Shown: positions 23,614 through 35,164 of the stretch, piece after piece
Layout: every line of letters starts with the position of its first letter
Numbering within the stretch: the stretch's first letter is position 1
Assembly: GCA_021186555.1 (NCBI GenBank)
Contig: JAJKFL010000004.1
Coordinates: 18,380,406 to 18,444,405, forward strand
Direction of reading: 5' to 3'
Origin: Reticulitermes speratus
Taxonomy: Eukaryota > Arthropoda > Insecta > Blattodea > Rhinotermitidae
Length of the DNA: 64,000 bases
The notes under the pieces: generated by a model
What the model was told of the DNA's origin: nothing
The model's input: only the letters and a program-made list of their open reading frames with translations
Databases searched by the model: none
Made by a program: the position numbers and the translations under genes

Positions 23614-23633
23614 CCCCCCCCCCCCCCCCCCCC
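23614..23633 (+). repeat. homopolymer C20
   Basis: A run of 20 C in otherwise AT-rich DNA, possibly of uncertain length in the assembly. Confidence 0.9.
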
Positions 23634-24164
23634 GAGTTGAGAGGCCAGTGAGTACCTGTGCGGTACGGCGTACAGATCTTCTAACTAAACGATGAACTGT
23701 AAAGGACAGAACGTTCTGATCTGTACTAATATGGAACCTAACATTACTTTTAGCATCACATGTACCATCCACAGGGATGAGAACAAAGTATACTTATAAG
23801 ACATTTACATATAATTCATGCAACACAAGAATTAATTATGTAACCGACGAGGGCTGGGCGTTATTCTGGGAAGATATTGGATTTAAACTAACTACGCTGG
23901 TAATTTAAACCCGTTTTTAGCCCCTTGTATAATAAAGTATGTGTCTGATATTCCTGTTAGCATAAGGCTAATGTTTTGGTATATGTCACGGTCTCCGCTA
24001 TTACAAGAGACCCAGATCCAATGTTATTAACTCCAGTTTCCTGTTCTGGGTTAAGAGAATTGCCGCCCGCGAAAGAGTCTATCAGGCCGATGGTTAGTTA
24101 TTACCTACTACACAGCCTTTCGTCAGTACTCTGCATCATGTTACATGGTATGGGAAAGATGTCA

Positions 24165-24275
24165 CGTTAATAGCAATTGGATTTTCATAAAAGGCTGGAA
24201 ATTTCTTTACCAGCTAAGGGACTTGTAGCTTTTCAACCTCTCTGCTCCATTGAGCATTTCACTTTTAAGTCCCCT
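24165..24275 (+). pseudogene. LINE-A 3' end fragment
   Basis: The frame NWIFIKGWKFLYQLRDL, stop, LFNLSAPLS corresponds to MNLRVP.KAGKFLxxLRDLL of the LINE-A terminus and 3' UTR. It is short and diverged. Confidence 0.5.
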
Positions 24276-24572
24276 GAAATAACAAAGAGCAAAGGGAAAG
24301 CATTGTCTTTCTGCGCTGATCACGTATTTTATTGCACTGTGTCCGGAGAAGTTTCAGTTACGATAAATAGCTCAGGCAGAAAGTTGAGCTGAACATCAGA
24401 ATTAAAAAAAAAAGAACGGAGACATGTTTTTAGAACGTTGTGCTGCAGGAGTAATTTGATAAAGATGCTGGCTGTGTTGAACACTGAAGTCTTTGGTTGC
24501 GAGCAACAAATGTTACATGTTTTGAAGGTCAAGTCTTTTGGGACGTTGCGTTGTCTTAAATGCTATATACTT

Positions 24573-24612
24573 ACAGACGTTTCGGAAAATCGTACAGCGC
24601 TCATCCTCAGGG
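24573..24612 (-). repeat. hammerhead-like motif
   Basis: On the minus strand ctgaggatgagcgctgtacg is followed by attttccgaaacgtctg. The box CTGAGGA fits CUGANGA exactly and GAAAC GTC is intact, but the intervening stem is poor. Confidence 0.4.
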
Positions 24613-25589
24613 TCAAGGAGTTTACGTACTGCAAAGGTTGCTACTAGCGTACGAGTGCATGTTCAAAATTCACTTACGTATACCGACGCTGACTTAGGTA
24701 CTGGTAGCCCTCGAAGAAAGGAAGCTTTTTTTTCAGTCACAAACTTACCTGAAACACAGAGGGAAACATAGGCAAATTAGTAATCAGGTTTAATTGCCAC
24801 TGCCAATTTTGTAAACTTGTAAAATAATACAAATTTTGCTTGGACCCGAACAACTTTAATATACGATCTATTGATTTATATACATAGGTACAGTTACATT
24901 AATCATACTGCATCATGGACTGGTGATTTGCGCAAAGAAGTGCGTGCATAAAGGAAAGCAACTGGCTAAGTCTAGTAGAAGTATATAGCCTGACAGTTTA
25001 GCAAATTTTGTTTTATATAGACATCTATCCTATGTAAATCGATTGGATGTTGTCTGAAAGTTGTACATTGTAATATTTTGATGCAAGAATTCTGAGAATT
25101 ATACGTAACATATAATACACATGTGTTGCCAAAACACAGAGCTCTTTATATGAAAGCAGGTGGTACATATATTACATATTTGTTATAAAGCGTTAATACG
25201 TCTAAATATATGGAGTTATTTACTAGACAGTTTACTCAACAAGACTGATATAAACTGACCAAACAAAAATGGCGCACGTTGTCATAAACTGTTGTGGAAG
25301 GAATGAAAATGGCTTGTAATACCAGGGATTTAAAGCATCAAAATATGTCTTAGGCAGGCAGGTCAGAAATGAATTGCAGCACCTGGGGATAGAGTCCAGT
25401 ATGACAGTGAAGAGAGAGACAGAGACAGAGAGACAGAATAATGTTCGAGATTAGAACCGGGTACCTCCTGAAAAAAGTCAAAAGCCTTACCGCAGTTCCA
25501 GTTGTTGAAACATAGGATATAAGGCAATGCCGCTAAAGAAGTCTAATTGTTCAATATAGGTGGAGGAATAGAGAACAAGAAAGGGGATA

Positions 25590-25897
25590 AAGGTAAAGCA
25601 ATCCCTGTACAGGGCTGGACAGGCCCTTAGGGTTCCAGGAGTTTGAGGCTCCCAGATTTCCAGACAATCGGCACATGAAGGTGGCAAGGTTGTCAGCTCT
25701 ACGCACCAGCCGCCTTTACCCCCCAGGAAATATTCCTGGTACTCATTTCCATTAGAGGCTGAGTCGACCCCAGGGCCATAGTGCGGCCGGAAGGATTATG
25801 TCAATGAAAAATTCCAATGACACAATCGGAAATCGAAGCCGCGACCTTCCGGCTTGTAGCGCAGTACCTCAACCAACTGCGCCATCGCGTGCCTCCT
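25590..25897 (-). repeat. SINE C copy 2
   Basis: On the minus strand it starts ggaggcacgcgatggcgcag, then ttggttgaggtactgcgcta, caagccggaaggtcgcggc, B box ttcgatttccgattgtgtc, and the standard body to ccctgtacagggattgcttt. Flanking repeats agaaaggggata (25578-25589) and agaaacgggata (25898-25909) match at 11 of 12. Confidence 0.93.
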
Positions 25898-26454
25898 AGA
25901 AACGGGATATAAACCAGTTTTTATTCAAAGGATTTGCAATTCAACTGCACTGAAATGTATTTTTCAGTTGTTAAAATTAAGTCGTAATTATATCTGATGT
26001 CTGAAATGAAAAATTGTTTATTACGCATAGTAAAAATTAATTGAACAATTACACGTCGATGAGACATTCTTGATGGTAGTGCAGCTGGGTGGCAGGACAC
26101 CTTGCATGATGGTGAAATATTAGTTAAATGTTAAACGCGAATGACCAATCCGTTACATTGTGTGTTGATCACATGTACCATTGTGCAGTCAGCTAATGGG
26201 ACAATAGCTGCCATGCCACACACAGTGTGGCTATGCAAATCGTATGAGCTCACGTTTGCAGGCGCTGGCACGAGGAACATACGAGAGCGTGACAGACTTT
26301 GCTAAAATCATGCACTATCGTTCAATAACATCATTGCTATCACCAAGATCATCATATTCATTACGTAGTCATCACCATCATTATTGTCATCTGCTTATTT
26401 TTTATTGTTTATCTCATTTCATTTCTCTTTGTTATACAGCACAACAACAACGTT

Positions 26455-26695
26455 CAATAAATAGAGCTAGGAAGGGAAGGAAAGAAAGAAAAAAAGAAGA
26501 AAATGAAAGACTGATGTAGGTATAGATACTTGGTAGATAGACATACGTATGTATGTATGGATGGTTGGATCGATGGATGGATCGATCGATGCATAGAGAA
26601 GGAAGGAAAAAAAATGAGAGGGGGGAGGAGAAAGGGAGCAAGATAAAGAAAAAAGGCTGGAAAGAAGAAGAAAAGATAAGCAGAAAACGCAAGCA
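26455..26695 (+). repeat. purine-rich tract with ATGG/GATC microsatellite core
   Basis: Two long purine runs (about 26466-26514 and 26598-26695) flank a (GTAT)n/(GGAT)n stretch at 26540-26590. Frames reading through it on both strands (poly K/E on plus, poly S/F on minus) are low-complexity and not genes. Confidence 0.75.
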
Positions 26696-26974
26696 ATATG
26701 AAGGCTCCTTCTGTAACTTCGTGATTTTCTTACGGGTTATAATTATAATTTCAACCAAATCTGAAATGCAAAAATGTTCATTGCTGTTTTAATACGAAAC
26801 AGCTTATGTAAGAATACACTGCACAGTAATGGGTATGTTAAGGTAGCTGTTATGAAATTAATAAGTGTCACATACGTTTGACACATTTTAAAATTAAAGT
26901 TGAATTCTTTCAAAGTTTTGAATTCTCGTGTTCTCGAAAATGTAAAAGTGGTGTTTTTTTTCATAAATGAGTCG

Positions 26975-27160
26975 CCAGAAAACCTCTAGACAACAGGCCT
27001 CGTGGAAGACCTAGATGATCATAAGAAAGAGAATAGTGAAGAATAACACTAAAAGGGATTCATCTGACACAGCATAGGGCGGGCTTTTGTGAACACGGTA
27101 ATGAACCATATACTTCCGTAAGGCGGAGAATTCTTACGTAGATGAATGGTTGACTTCCCA
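26975..27160 (+). pseudogene. LINE-A fragment
   Basis: RKPLDNRPRGRPR then stop matches the GKPEGKRPLGRPRRRW block. After a shift, GIHLTQHRAGF matches DWIHLAQDRDRW, and gaacacggtaatgaacc matches the LVNTVMN codons. It is broken by several stops and shifts. Confidence 0.65.
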
Positions 27161-27234
27161 AGAAGTACTCTTTTCTACGAATTACGTCCAGTTAATGTAA
27201 TGTTGTATGAGGACTCTGTAATGACGTAACAGTA

Positions 27235-27478
27235 GAGTCAGAATAGCTCAGTGATTACAGTGACCAGACTGCGAGCTGCGGTTGATTCCTGGATGATAGA
27301 GAGAGGATTTTTCTCTTCGCTACTTTGTCCACACCAGCTCTGAGGCCCACCCAGCTATGCAGGCCCCATATCGTGGTGCCTTTTCCCGATAGAAAACCGG
27401 ACTTGGGCGTGATGCTGACTGTCCATAGATCTTGATGGTGTAGTGCTTAATTAGACACAAGTACAACCTTACCTTTAC
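27235..27478 (+). repeat. SINE D2 copy 1
   Basis: It has an A-box-like agaatagctcagtgattaca and B-box-like cggttgattcctggatg. The body, shared with 53085-53290, includes ccagctctgaggcccaccc and ends in ccttacctttaccttc. It is related to SINE D by the cccacccagc block but is not the same head. Confidence 0.6.
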
Positions 27479-27965
27479 CTTCACAGCGATGTAAAGCCAC
27501 CAAATAAGTGCGACAGTTGGAAGTTGAGCATCTCTACGCTTTACCACATACTCTTAAGAAGTTTAATTGAAGTTATTTGTCATTAGAGTCTCGAATGCAC
27601 AGTAGCTGTGTAACTAATTTGTTATCCGGGTAATAGTGGAAAAAAGTGCTTGGTTTACGGTATTAACACAACGACATCTCATTGCTATCTGGGTGGCAGT
27701 GAGGCAGGCTCACTGCGGGAACAAGATGCCCGGACTGAGTACACGAGATGTTGCGAATAAAAACCAAGCTAGACCGGACCACACAAGTTCTGATGAGATC
27801 ACGGCCCTAATCGCGTAACAACGCAGACACAAACTGTACCAGAATCTGCAAATTATTACAGATATTCGGATGTTTCATAAAATACGGGATTTGAGGTTCT
27901 CCCAGTGGTGATGATGAAGATTCCAAGTATTCTGGAGTGTTAGGACGTGTCGACTGGAAAATGGT

Positions 27966-28027
27966 TACCGACGTTTCGTAACCTTTGAAGACGGAGGCAA
28001 TCCGCTCCTCGGTAACTCTTCATCAGC
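27966..28027. repeat. compact hammerhead-like motif pair (degenerate)
   Basis: The minus strand ends ggttacgaaacgtcggtaac. The adjacent plus strand reads tttgaagacggaggcaatcc then gctcctcggtaac, with GGAG/CTCC able to pair but the GAAAC segment missing. An alternative single reading on the minus strand uses ctgatga at 28021-28027 with a gttacc/ggttac stem. Flanking catcccagatgactcgg resembles the right flank of locus 1. Confidence 0.4.
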
Positions 28028-28392
28028 AATGCAGCATAACATCCCAGATGACTCGGATTTCTTTTCTTAAAATTCTTTGACATCCAGCAATTAAGTAATT
28101 CTTTATTTCAATTTTTCAACGTATTAAATATTCATTTTCTTACTAAATTTATCGCATTACCTACAGATTAACGTTTCTGTCTTAAGGAAAATGTAAGCAG
28201 AATAAGTCGATCAATGCTGTGGCTGACGTACACGAGATATGAACTTATTACTGCAGTCAAGAGTATTTTCATGTTCATTTAATGGCACTGGATTAGCTAC
28301 ATATATTATACAGTGTAGAATAGAAAGATGATTATGAATTATGAAACGGGAAGAAAATCAAAGGAAGCGGTGGACAGGTAACACGCAGAATA

Positions 28393-28651
28393 ATTTTTTT
28401 CTTGTGGCACAACAGCCCTATTCGGTCCTAGGCCGCCTCATTGTTGAGGTTTCGAGATAACACTCAGACACACCACAATCGGTAGGACTCCTCTGGACGA
28501 GTGATCAGTCTGACGCAGAGACCTCTACCTGACAACACACAACAATCACAAGAGACAGACATCCATGCCCCCGGCGGGATTTGAATCCGCAATCCCAACA
28601 AGCGAGCGGCCGCAGACTTACGCCTTAGACAGCGCGGCCACTGGGACCGGC
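28393..28651 (-). repeat. SINE A copy 3
   Basis: On the minus strand it starts gccggtcccagtggccgcg, with B box ggattcaaatcccgccggg, the family body with gtcaggtagaggtctctgc and gaggagtcctaccgattgtg, and ends in an A-rich run. Flanks taacacgcagaata (28379-28392) and taacaggcggaata (28652-28665) are a 12-of-14 target duplication. Confidence 0.92.
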
Positions 28652-28834
28652 TAACAGGCGGAATATGCGTGGAGTAATTGCGGAAAACTATGCGTAAACT
28701 CAACGCGAGTAAACGGCATTCAGATGGGTAATAATATGTCATTAGCAACGTTCTGTCAAATGCAGCTGCTTAGCTTCGAACGATGTGAGAGGATGACGTG
28801 TTTGGTGACGCTAAAAGGTTCGGGGGACGGTGCG

Positions 28835-29010
28835 GCCGTAGCCTGTTTTAACGTATTATTCTAGCATTCATTTCGAAAGACTGAGGAAAACTACAAAAAA
28901 CGCAGTAAAATGGTCGGTGTCCGAGCTGAAATTCGATCGGTACACCGCCTCAGCAGAAGCGCAGGTGAAAGCACTGACGCGTGAGCCAACCTCCTTGCTA
29001 AGGTAAGCCT
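28835..29010 (-). repeat. SINE E copy (inverted, degenerate)
   Basis: Minus strand: gcaaggaggttggctcacg, B-box-like gatcgaatttcagctcgg, then ttttttgtagttttcctcag and a tail ending in aggctacggccgcac. Confidence 0.5.
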
Positions 29011-29862
29011 TTAAGAGTCACTGCCATCTGCATTACCAGTGTCAGCAGCAGTAACAGTCTAGGCGACGGTCTGGTGGTTTTCTTGAAACTTGGCAACATT
29101 AGTGACTTAATAGACTAAATATACTTCAGAGCAGACAAACACCAGGATACCTGAAGTGGAAATCTTTGGCGATTGGTAGGATTCTTGAGGACGATTAAAA
29201 ATACGTAACCAAATCCGAACTTCTGATAGAAAGAACTTGAAATGAGAGCTTCAGTAGTGTTTCCACTCCTGCGGAATTCGGGATATTTGCAAAGCAGTAT
29301 AGACCCTCCATTCCTGGACACCATATGTCAAGTAATGATATTTTATAAGAATACCTATGTCTTCACTTTTCATCTTCGTGATTGTCAGGACCCTGTTTCA
29401 TGTTGACAGACTTACATGTAAAATTCATATATCCTTTAAGGTTTTAACGCCGGAAATTCATATAAATAACATTTTAAAATATAGTTCCTACCTCAAAGGA
29501 AACACACTGCCTCTCCATTAAAAATAATAATATCTGGTTAATGCTCCTTAGGGGCATAATAACTGATCATTTATGGGAATCATAAGAATCATACAATAAA
29601 TTGTACCAAATGGCAAAATCTGGAGATTCTTACTGTAGGTGGACCATAATTTCTTTTCAAAACTGGTGAATACATTTGCATAATTGTGTTTCATGTTACT
29701 TGAAATTGTGAAATTTTTTAGTAAAGCCTATTTGTATAAACCTACAAGATCGACTGTGACGAGTGTACGTAACTTTATCAATTACCTCGATGTTACTAGG
29801 AAATGAAAAGGGAATTTCACTTTGGAATTCTTAAATTTAGTAACCAAATCTGTGGCTTGTGG

Positions 29863-30018
29863 ATGGTTGAATGGATGGATGGATGGATGGGGGACGAATG
29901 GATAGATAGATGGATGGATGGATGGATTAGATTGATGGATGGATGAATGGATGGATGGATATAGGTAGGTAGGTAGGTAGCTAGATGGATGGATGGGTGA
30001 ATGGATGGAGGGATGGAT
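29863..30018 (+). repeat. (ATGG)n microsatellite
   Basis: An imperfect GATG/ATGG tetranucleotide array with short GGTA interruptions. The minus-strand SIHPSIH frame is its translation and is not a gene. Confidence 0.95.
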
Positions 30019-30061
30019 AGCATCTTATTTTGGGTTAGTATTTCGTTTAGTGGTTAAATTT

Positions 30062-30102
30062 TCCGACGTTTCGGAGAAACGCACTGCCTCCAACTTCAGC
30101 GC
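30062..30102 (-). repeat. hammerhead-like motif
   Basis: On the minus strand ctgaagttggaggcagtgcg is followed by tttctccgaaacgtcgg. GGAG and CTCC pair immediately before GAAAC. The last base of the CTGANGA box is T rather than A. Confidence 0.5.
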
Positions 30103-30255
30103 GACTGAATTTTTTACTTCTTAAAAAACTCCCAGGTACTGCAATGATAGCGTAGGTCGTAACGTTAACCACAGAAAAATTAAAGTCATTAAATCATATA
30201 GCTTATTATTAAATCCGTATTTAAATTAAATAAAATAAATCCAATCCCGTGGTCA

Positions 30256-30426
30256 GATATCCGACACCACAGAAGTACACGTAAACGTTAGATATCCGAC
30301 ACCACAGAAGTACACGTAAACGTTTGATATCCGACACCACAGAAGTACACGTAAACGTTAGATATCCGACACCACAGAAGTACACGTAAACGTTAGATAT
30401 CCGACACCACAGAAGTACACGTAAAC
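30256..30426 (+). repeat. 35-bp minisatellite, about five copies
   Basis: The unit begins gatatccgacaccacagaag and continues tacacgtaaacgtta. Copies start at 30256, 30291, 30326, 30361 and 30396, with only one base difference seen (gttt for gtta) and a truncated last copy. The near-identity points to recent expansion. The minus-strand 73-codon frame merely translates it. Confidence 0.97.
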
Positions 30427-31202
30427 CCAGCGTTCCAGGCAAGATTTGCTAACATATGTAACACACAATAGTTATTGTCTTATTTGAAACTTTGATTGTT
30501 ACAGCCACATGAGTGCAGGGGGCAGTGATGGACTTTGTGTAGAAGGGGAGGAATTAGGCAGGCGGATGGAAGGAAATGCGTGCGAACTTTACATTTGTTT
30601 TATATTACTTTCACGTGGCTATGCATTTTGTCTTGTGGCTACCGTGCAAATCAATCACCCACGGTTCAAATACCGATCAACGCACGGAATTATTCATTAC
30701 TTACAATAATATGGATGATAATAAACCGCAGTAAATGTAAGCATTTGTTTATACCACAAAGATGCGCTTAACAAATCAGACCATACAGCATTGAATAGCA
30801 GGACAATTAGTGAATTTAACAGCATGTGGCAGAAAGCGGTGGCGGCAGAACTTGATGGACTGACCTGAAGTTTGCCTTGAGGAACTGAGGAAATATTAAC
30901 GAAAGACGTTGGTCGGAAGAGATGGTGTCCCAGTCGAGATGTGAAACGAAAGCTTCCTGGTTTCGTGTATGAATAATACTCTCTCAAGGTCTATTCATTC
31001 TTTTCGCTTAGATATACTTGACTTAAATTTTGAAAGAATTCCTATTTCCTCTACGTCATTACCAAATGAAAATGCTGCAACGGATTGCCAAGTGAGTGAT
31101 GCAGGCCTTAACGAGACCACACTAGAGCTTACAGGTAATTCATTTTGGATGGCTTTAGGCTTTCACGACGGTTCGGTGCTAGTGCTAACCAGTTTGGAGT
31201 GA

Positions 31203-31235
31203 GTTAAGAAATTCCGAAACGTCGGCAATCCACAC
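31203..31235 (+). repeat. partial hammerhead-like motif
   Basis: The plus strand carries aattccgaaacgtcggcaat with no convincing CTGANGA box upstream, so only the 3' half is present. Confidence 0.3.
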
Positions 31236-31962
31236 GCACCACCGTATAGACACATAATCCATATTACGAGTAAAAACATAATTGACTGTCCCCCAAAATA
31301 TTGTCCACACAGTCACTGTACCTTTCCATAGCTGTAGACCTTTTTTTACAGTATAGCACCCATATTTATACAGATAATTTCAAGAGAATTCCTCCTTTTG
31401 AATGAAGTTTACTAAATTTCTTTTCGGAATCTCATTTCATACATTAGTTGAGTCTTGTGCTATTTAACACAGTATATCAAGTGCTGAGATTAAGTAGAAT
31501 GAATATCAAAGGGGAACTGTGGAAGAGGGGATCGGACTTGTTACTGGTCTGTCCTAAAACACTACCCAGTTTACGTGAAGAAATTGGAAAAGAATCACGA
31601 AATACGCGCCAACAGTCACTGACTCTGGCCGCGGTGAATAGAATTTCTGGCCTGTCAATAACGAATCTGAGACCATTAAAAGCTAGTAGCAAATGCCCTT
31701 AACACCTCTTGGAGTTATATCAGTTATAGCACAAGTGGGCCTAGACTGAGGGGTTCATTTGTAGCGCCGTCTTGTGTCCAGTGCCCTCGTAATTATTACT
31801 GTTTTAACCACTCGAACCCCGTCTTCTATAACCTCTCCCTACAACGTGTTTCATATCGACCACAAAATCCGCGGCCTCTTATATAAATTAATAATGACTT
31901 TAAAAATGAAGGTGCTTAACCGCTCTGGAAACACAAAACAGTAACATAGTTTGGTGAATATA

Positions 31963-33292
31963 CGAGGTCTGTCCAAAAAGTATCCGACCTTGGGCCGGGA
32001 AAAAAAGTTTTGTATCTGGGTGGTTACAATACCTAATCCCCTTCAAAGTAGGCCCCTTGTGACTCCACACACTTAGCCCAGCGGTCCTTCCATCGCTGGA
32101 AGCAATTCTGGAAGGCTTGTTTTGGAATGGTGTGCAGCTGCGCCGTCGCGTTCTGTATGGTGTCCTCGCGGCTGTCAAAACGGGCGCCTTTTAGCGGTGT
32201 CTTCAATCTCGGGAACAGTCAGAAATCACAAGGAGCCATGTCAGGAGAGTAGGGAGCCTGGCGAACCTGCGGAATGCCGTGCTTAGCCAGGAAACCCTGG
32301 ATCAGGTGTGATGAATGAGCTGGGGCATTGTCATGATGCAGCTGCCAGTTGCGTGCGTCCCACAGCTCCGGTCTCTTGCGCCGAACTGCATCACGAAGAT
32401 GACGGAGGACTTCTTGGTAGTACTCCTTATTAACAGTTTGGCCTAGTGGTGCGTACTCATGATGCACAACACCCCGGTAATCGAAGAAAACAGTCAGTAT
32501 CACCTTCACATTGCTCCGAACGTGTCGTGCTTTTTTGGGCCTCGGGGATGTTGGATGCTTCCATTGTGACGACTGGACCTTGGTTTCCGGGTCATATCCG
32601 TACACCCACGACTCGTCACCAGTGATCACAGTCTTCAGGAACTCAGGATCCCTGTTGGCGCACTCCAGCATGTCCTGCGCGACCTCAAGGCGGAGTTGTT
32701 GCTGCTCCGGCGAAAGCAGCTTGGGCACAAATTTTGCCGCCACTCTTCGCATGCCCACATCCTCAGTTAAAATCGTGTTTGCGGAACCTCTGCTGATCCC
32801 AACCTCATCAGCAATTTCCCGGACGGTCAAACGACGGTCCTCCATAATCAATGTCCGCACTTTGTCAATGACATCAGCATTTCGGCTCGCTGACGGTCTC
32901 CCGGAACGCTGGTCACTGTCCGCCAACATGCGGCCATCTTTAAAGCGGTTGAACCACTCTTTAATTTGAGTGACCCCCATTGCATCATCACCGAAAGCCT
33001 GCTGAATTTTGCGGATTGTTTCCGCTTGGGTATCCCCAAGTTTCTGACAAAACTTGATGCAGTATCGCTGCTCCAAACATTCTGTCATCTTGAGCGAAAC
33101 GAGAATGCGACGAACAAGTGTTACACCACTTCGCTATCTGGCAGCGACAGACGCATCCGGCGGTGTTGCGAGGCAGCAAAAAATCACGTATGCGCATGAA
33201 AGTCCCTTCTACCACTACGCTCAGTTTCCCCACCCTTTCGCCATTACTTACCGCGGGAAAAAATATAGTCGATACTTTTTGGACAGCCCTCG
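31963..33292 (-). mobile_element. mariner-family DNA transposon, near complete
   Basis: The element spans 1330 bp between TA dinucleotides (31961-31962 and 33293-33294), the mariner target duplication. The ends are inverted repeats: left cgaggtctgtccaaaaagta, right (inverted) cgagggctgtccaaaaagta, one mismatch in 22 bp, diverging after that. The whole length, TA target and an inner ORF on the minus strand fit a full-size mariner of about 1.3 kb. A single in-frame stop in the transposase is the only obvious lesion, so the insertion is relatively young. The subfamily is not decided. Confidence 0.96.
32033..33088 (-). pseudogene. mariner transposase with one premature stop
   Basis: This gene encoded the DNA-cutting and joining enzyme of the element. 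The frame runs 352 codons from ATG at 33088 to TAG at 32033-32035, broken once by TGA at codon 290 (32219-32221), where mariners have W in the DF-W-LFP motif. The open part is 289 residues. Two helix-turn-helix regions lie at about 5-60 and 75-115 (TVREIADEVGISRGSANTI). VAAKFVPKLLSPEQ at about 116-129 replaces the usual WVPHxL linker. Catalytic acids are D158 (TGDESW), D253 (HHDNAPAH) and D288 (SPDMAPCD), with exactly 34 residues between the last two: DD34D, diagnostic of mariner rather than Tc1. The 61 codons after the stop read on in frame (LFPRLKTPLKGARF... to AYFEGD). The truncated product would keep all three acids but lose the C-terminus. Confidence 0.95.
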
Positions 33293-33294
33293 TA

Positions 33295-34890
33295 TTTTAC
33301 AACCTTAGACCAATTATCCCTGACCGCGCCAGATCTGGTACTCGTTTCTGGATTGTTAAGTTTCATGAATATTGAACTGTTCAATATAATTCTCACAATC
33401 ACTGTCTTTCTTTTACAAAAAAAAAATAGCATTGCTTCGTATAAGGGCTTCACTCATATTTATAAGTAACATTCCAACAATATACTTTTCTATGGTTTGC
33501 AAATGCAATTTGTAACTTCGGCTCTTCCTTTGCACAAAGTAAATTAGATGAATACATAACGGCAAACCCGACTGCATATTACATCCCAAAATCTACTGCA
33601 CGGATTTAGATACTATAGTGAGGCATTATAACATCTGAAGACAAACGGCTTTTTAAATAGTCAAATTTCAGGAATCATTAATACGTATTCAGTAATACTA
33701 GTAACCACGATTGTCATAAAGATGATCAATAAATGATTGAACAAATAAATAAAGTCTTCCAATCTGCTTTAATTTCTCGAAACTGAAACAAAATTTTTTT
33801 GGGGGGTATTTCTTGTTATTTTTAAAAAATCGTAAGTTTTCTTCAAGTTTTGGAAATCTAATGAGTTTTTAATTATTTATTACTTTGCTTCAACCGTCTC
33901 TTAGGAAGAGTTTTTGAAATGGCGGCATATCGTAGTTCAAAAAGTGTAATTCTATGAACTGAAAAGTCGCGCAACTAGATCGCGCATTTGCCATTAATAT
34001 CTATGTATAAAGAGCATTAACTTATTTAATTGAACCTTTCCAGTTTATGAAGGATTATGATCTTTTAAAGTATAATTTTAAATGTCAGTACAAAGTATCA
34101 CTTTGATTTTTAAAACACTTATTTAGGTTAACCTTTTTACACGTACAAAGTTTCATTCTTTTAAGGAACGAAGTCTCACATTTGGCACGTAATTCCAATA
34201 TGCATATTCGTACACTGTCTCTTCGGAAAACGAAAGGAGAAAGTTTGACACTCCCTACAAATGGAAATATTTACATATCCAATATTACACATGACAGCTG
34301 CTGTCTTAACCTTTTCCAGTAATGTGGGTTACCAGGTCCCCACACCATACTGGGCTATTTAGAATTTACCCGAATTGTACCACTCAAAGCCTCCTTTCTG
34401 TGCTCTTTACTAGATTGTCTTAATTTTTTTCGCCTTTACAATTGTTGATATTCCAATTGAACTTCGACATTTTGGATATTCTAAAGTCGTGCCTTATTTT
34501 AATGCAACTGGCAATCATTGTACAGGAATCGGTGGTGGTTTAACTGACTGCTTAATAGCGGTAGGGCTAAATATTCAGGTTATGGTATGACCCTTGAACT
34601 TCAGAGTCATAAGGCGCTTGGCACTTGTAATTACAGTGGGGTTGACTTCACTAGTGTGGAGACTGGCTGTCCTCTTTCAAATTTCAGAATAGCGTGTTCA
34701 AGAGTGCTGACAGATGAAGGCCATCCGTAAATGAATCTTTCTTCTTTTAACAGAAGAGCCCTTATCCTACACTTTCCGCAGCAAGTGTTTCAGAGTCGTA
34801 CGGTAAAGAAATGTTATGAACATTTTTCAATATACGTAAGTCTCACGCTTCCTTTTTTATTGGCGAATTAATGTGTATTTTAAACAACGT
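33295..34890. other. anonymous AT-rich sequence
   Basis: No gene or named repeat is recognised between the mariner and the SINE C. Confidence 0.4.
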
Positions 34891-34892
34891 GT

Positions 34893-35161
34893 GGGGCACG
34901 CAGTGGCGCAGTTGGTTGAGGCACTGCGCTACAAGCCGGAAGGTCGCAGGTTTGATTCCCGATGGTGTCATTGACCTAATCCTTCCGGCCACACTATGGC
35001 CCTGGGATCGGCTCAGCCTCTAACAGAAATCGGTACCAGGAATATTTCCTGGGGGGTAAAGGCGGCCGGTGCGTAGGCTGACAATCTTACCACTTTCATG
35101 TGCCGATTGTCTAGAAATCTGTCCAGGCCTGGAATGGGGTTGCTTTATCTTTACCTTTACC
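34893..35161 (+). repeat. SINE C copy 3
   Basis: A complete copy: gggcacgcagtggcgcagtt, ggttgaggcactgcgctac, aagccggaaggtcgcagg, B box tttgattcccgatggtgtc, body with ccttccggccacactatgg, and a (tttacc)n-like 3' tail. The perfect 13-bp direct repeat ttaaacaacgtgt lies at 34880-34892 and 35162-35174. Confidence 0.96.
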
Positions 35162-35164
35162 TTA

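Noticed and set aside
26432-26758. Low-complexity membrane-like protein on the minus strand
   Set aside because: The S/F-rich sequence is the complement of purine tracts.
29817-30023. A 68-codon frame rich in SIHPSIH
   Set aside because: It is a translation of the ATGG microsatellite.
30221-30442. A 73-codon repetitive minus-strand protein
   Set aside because: It is a translation of the 35-bp tandem repeat, which keeps shifting frame from unit to unit.
32511-32969. A 152-codon plus-strand frame
   Set aside because: It is antisense to the mariner transposase and has no support of its own.
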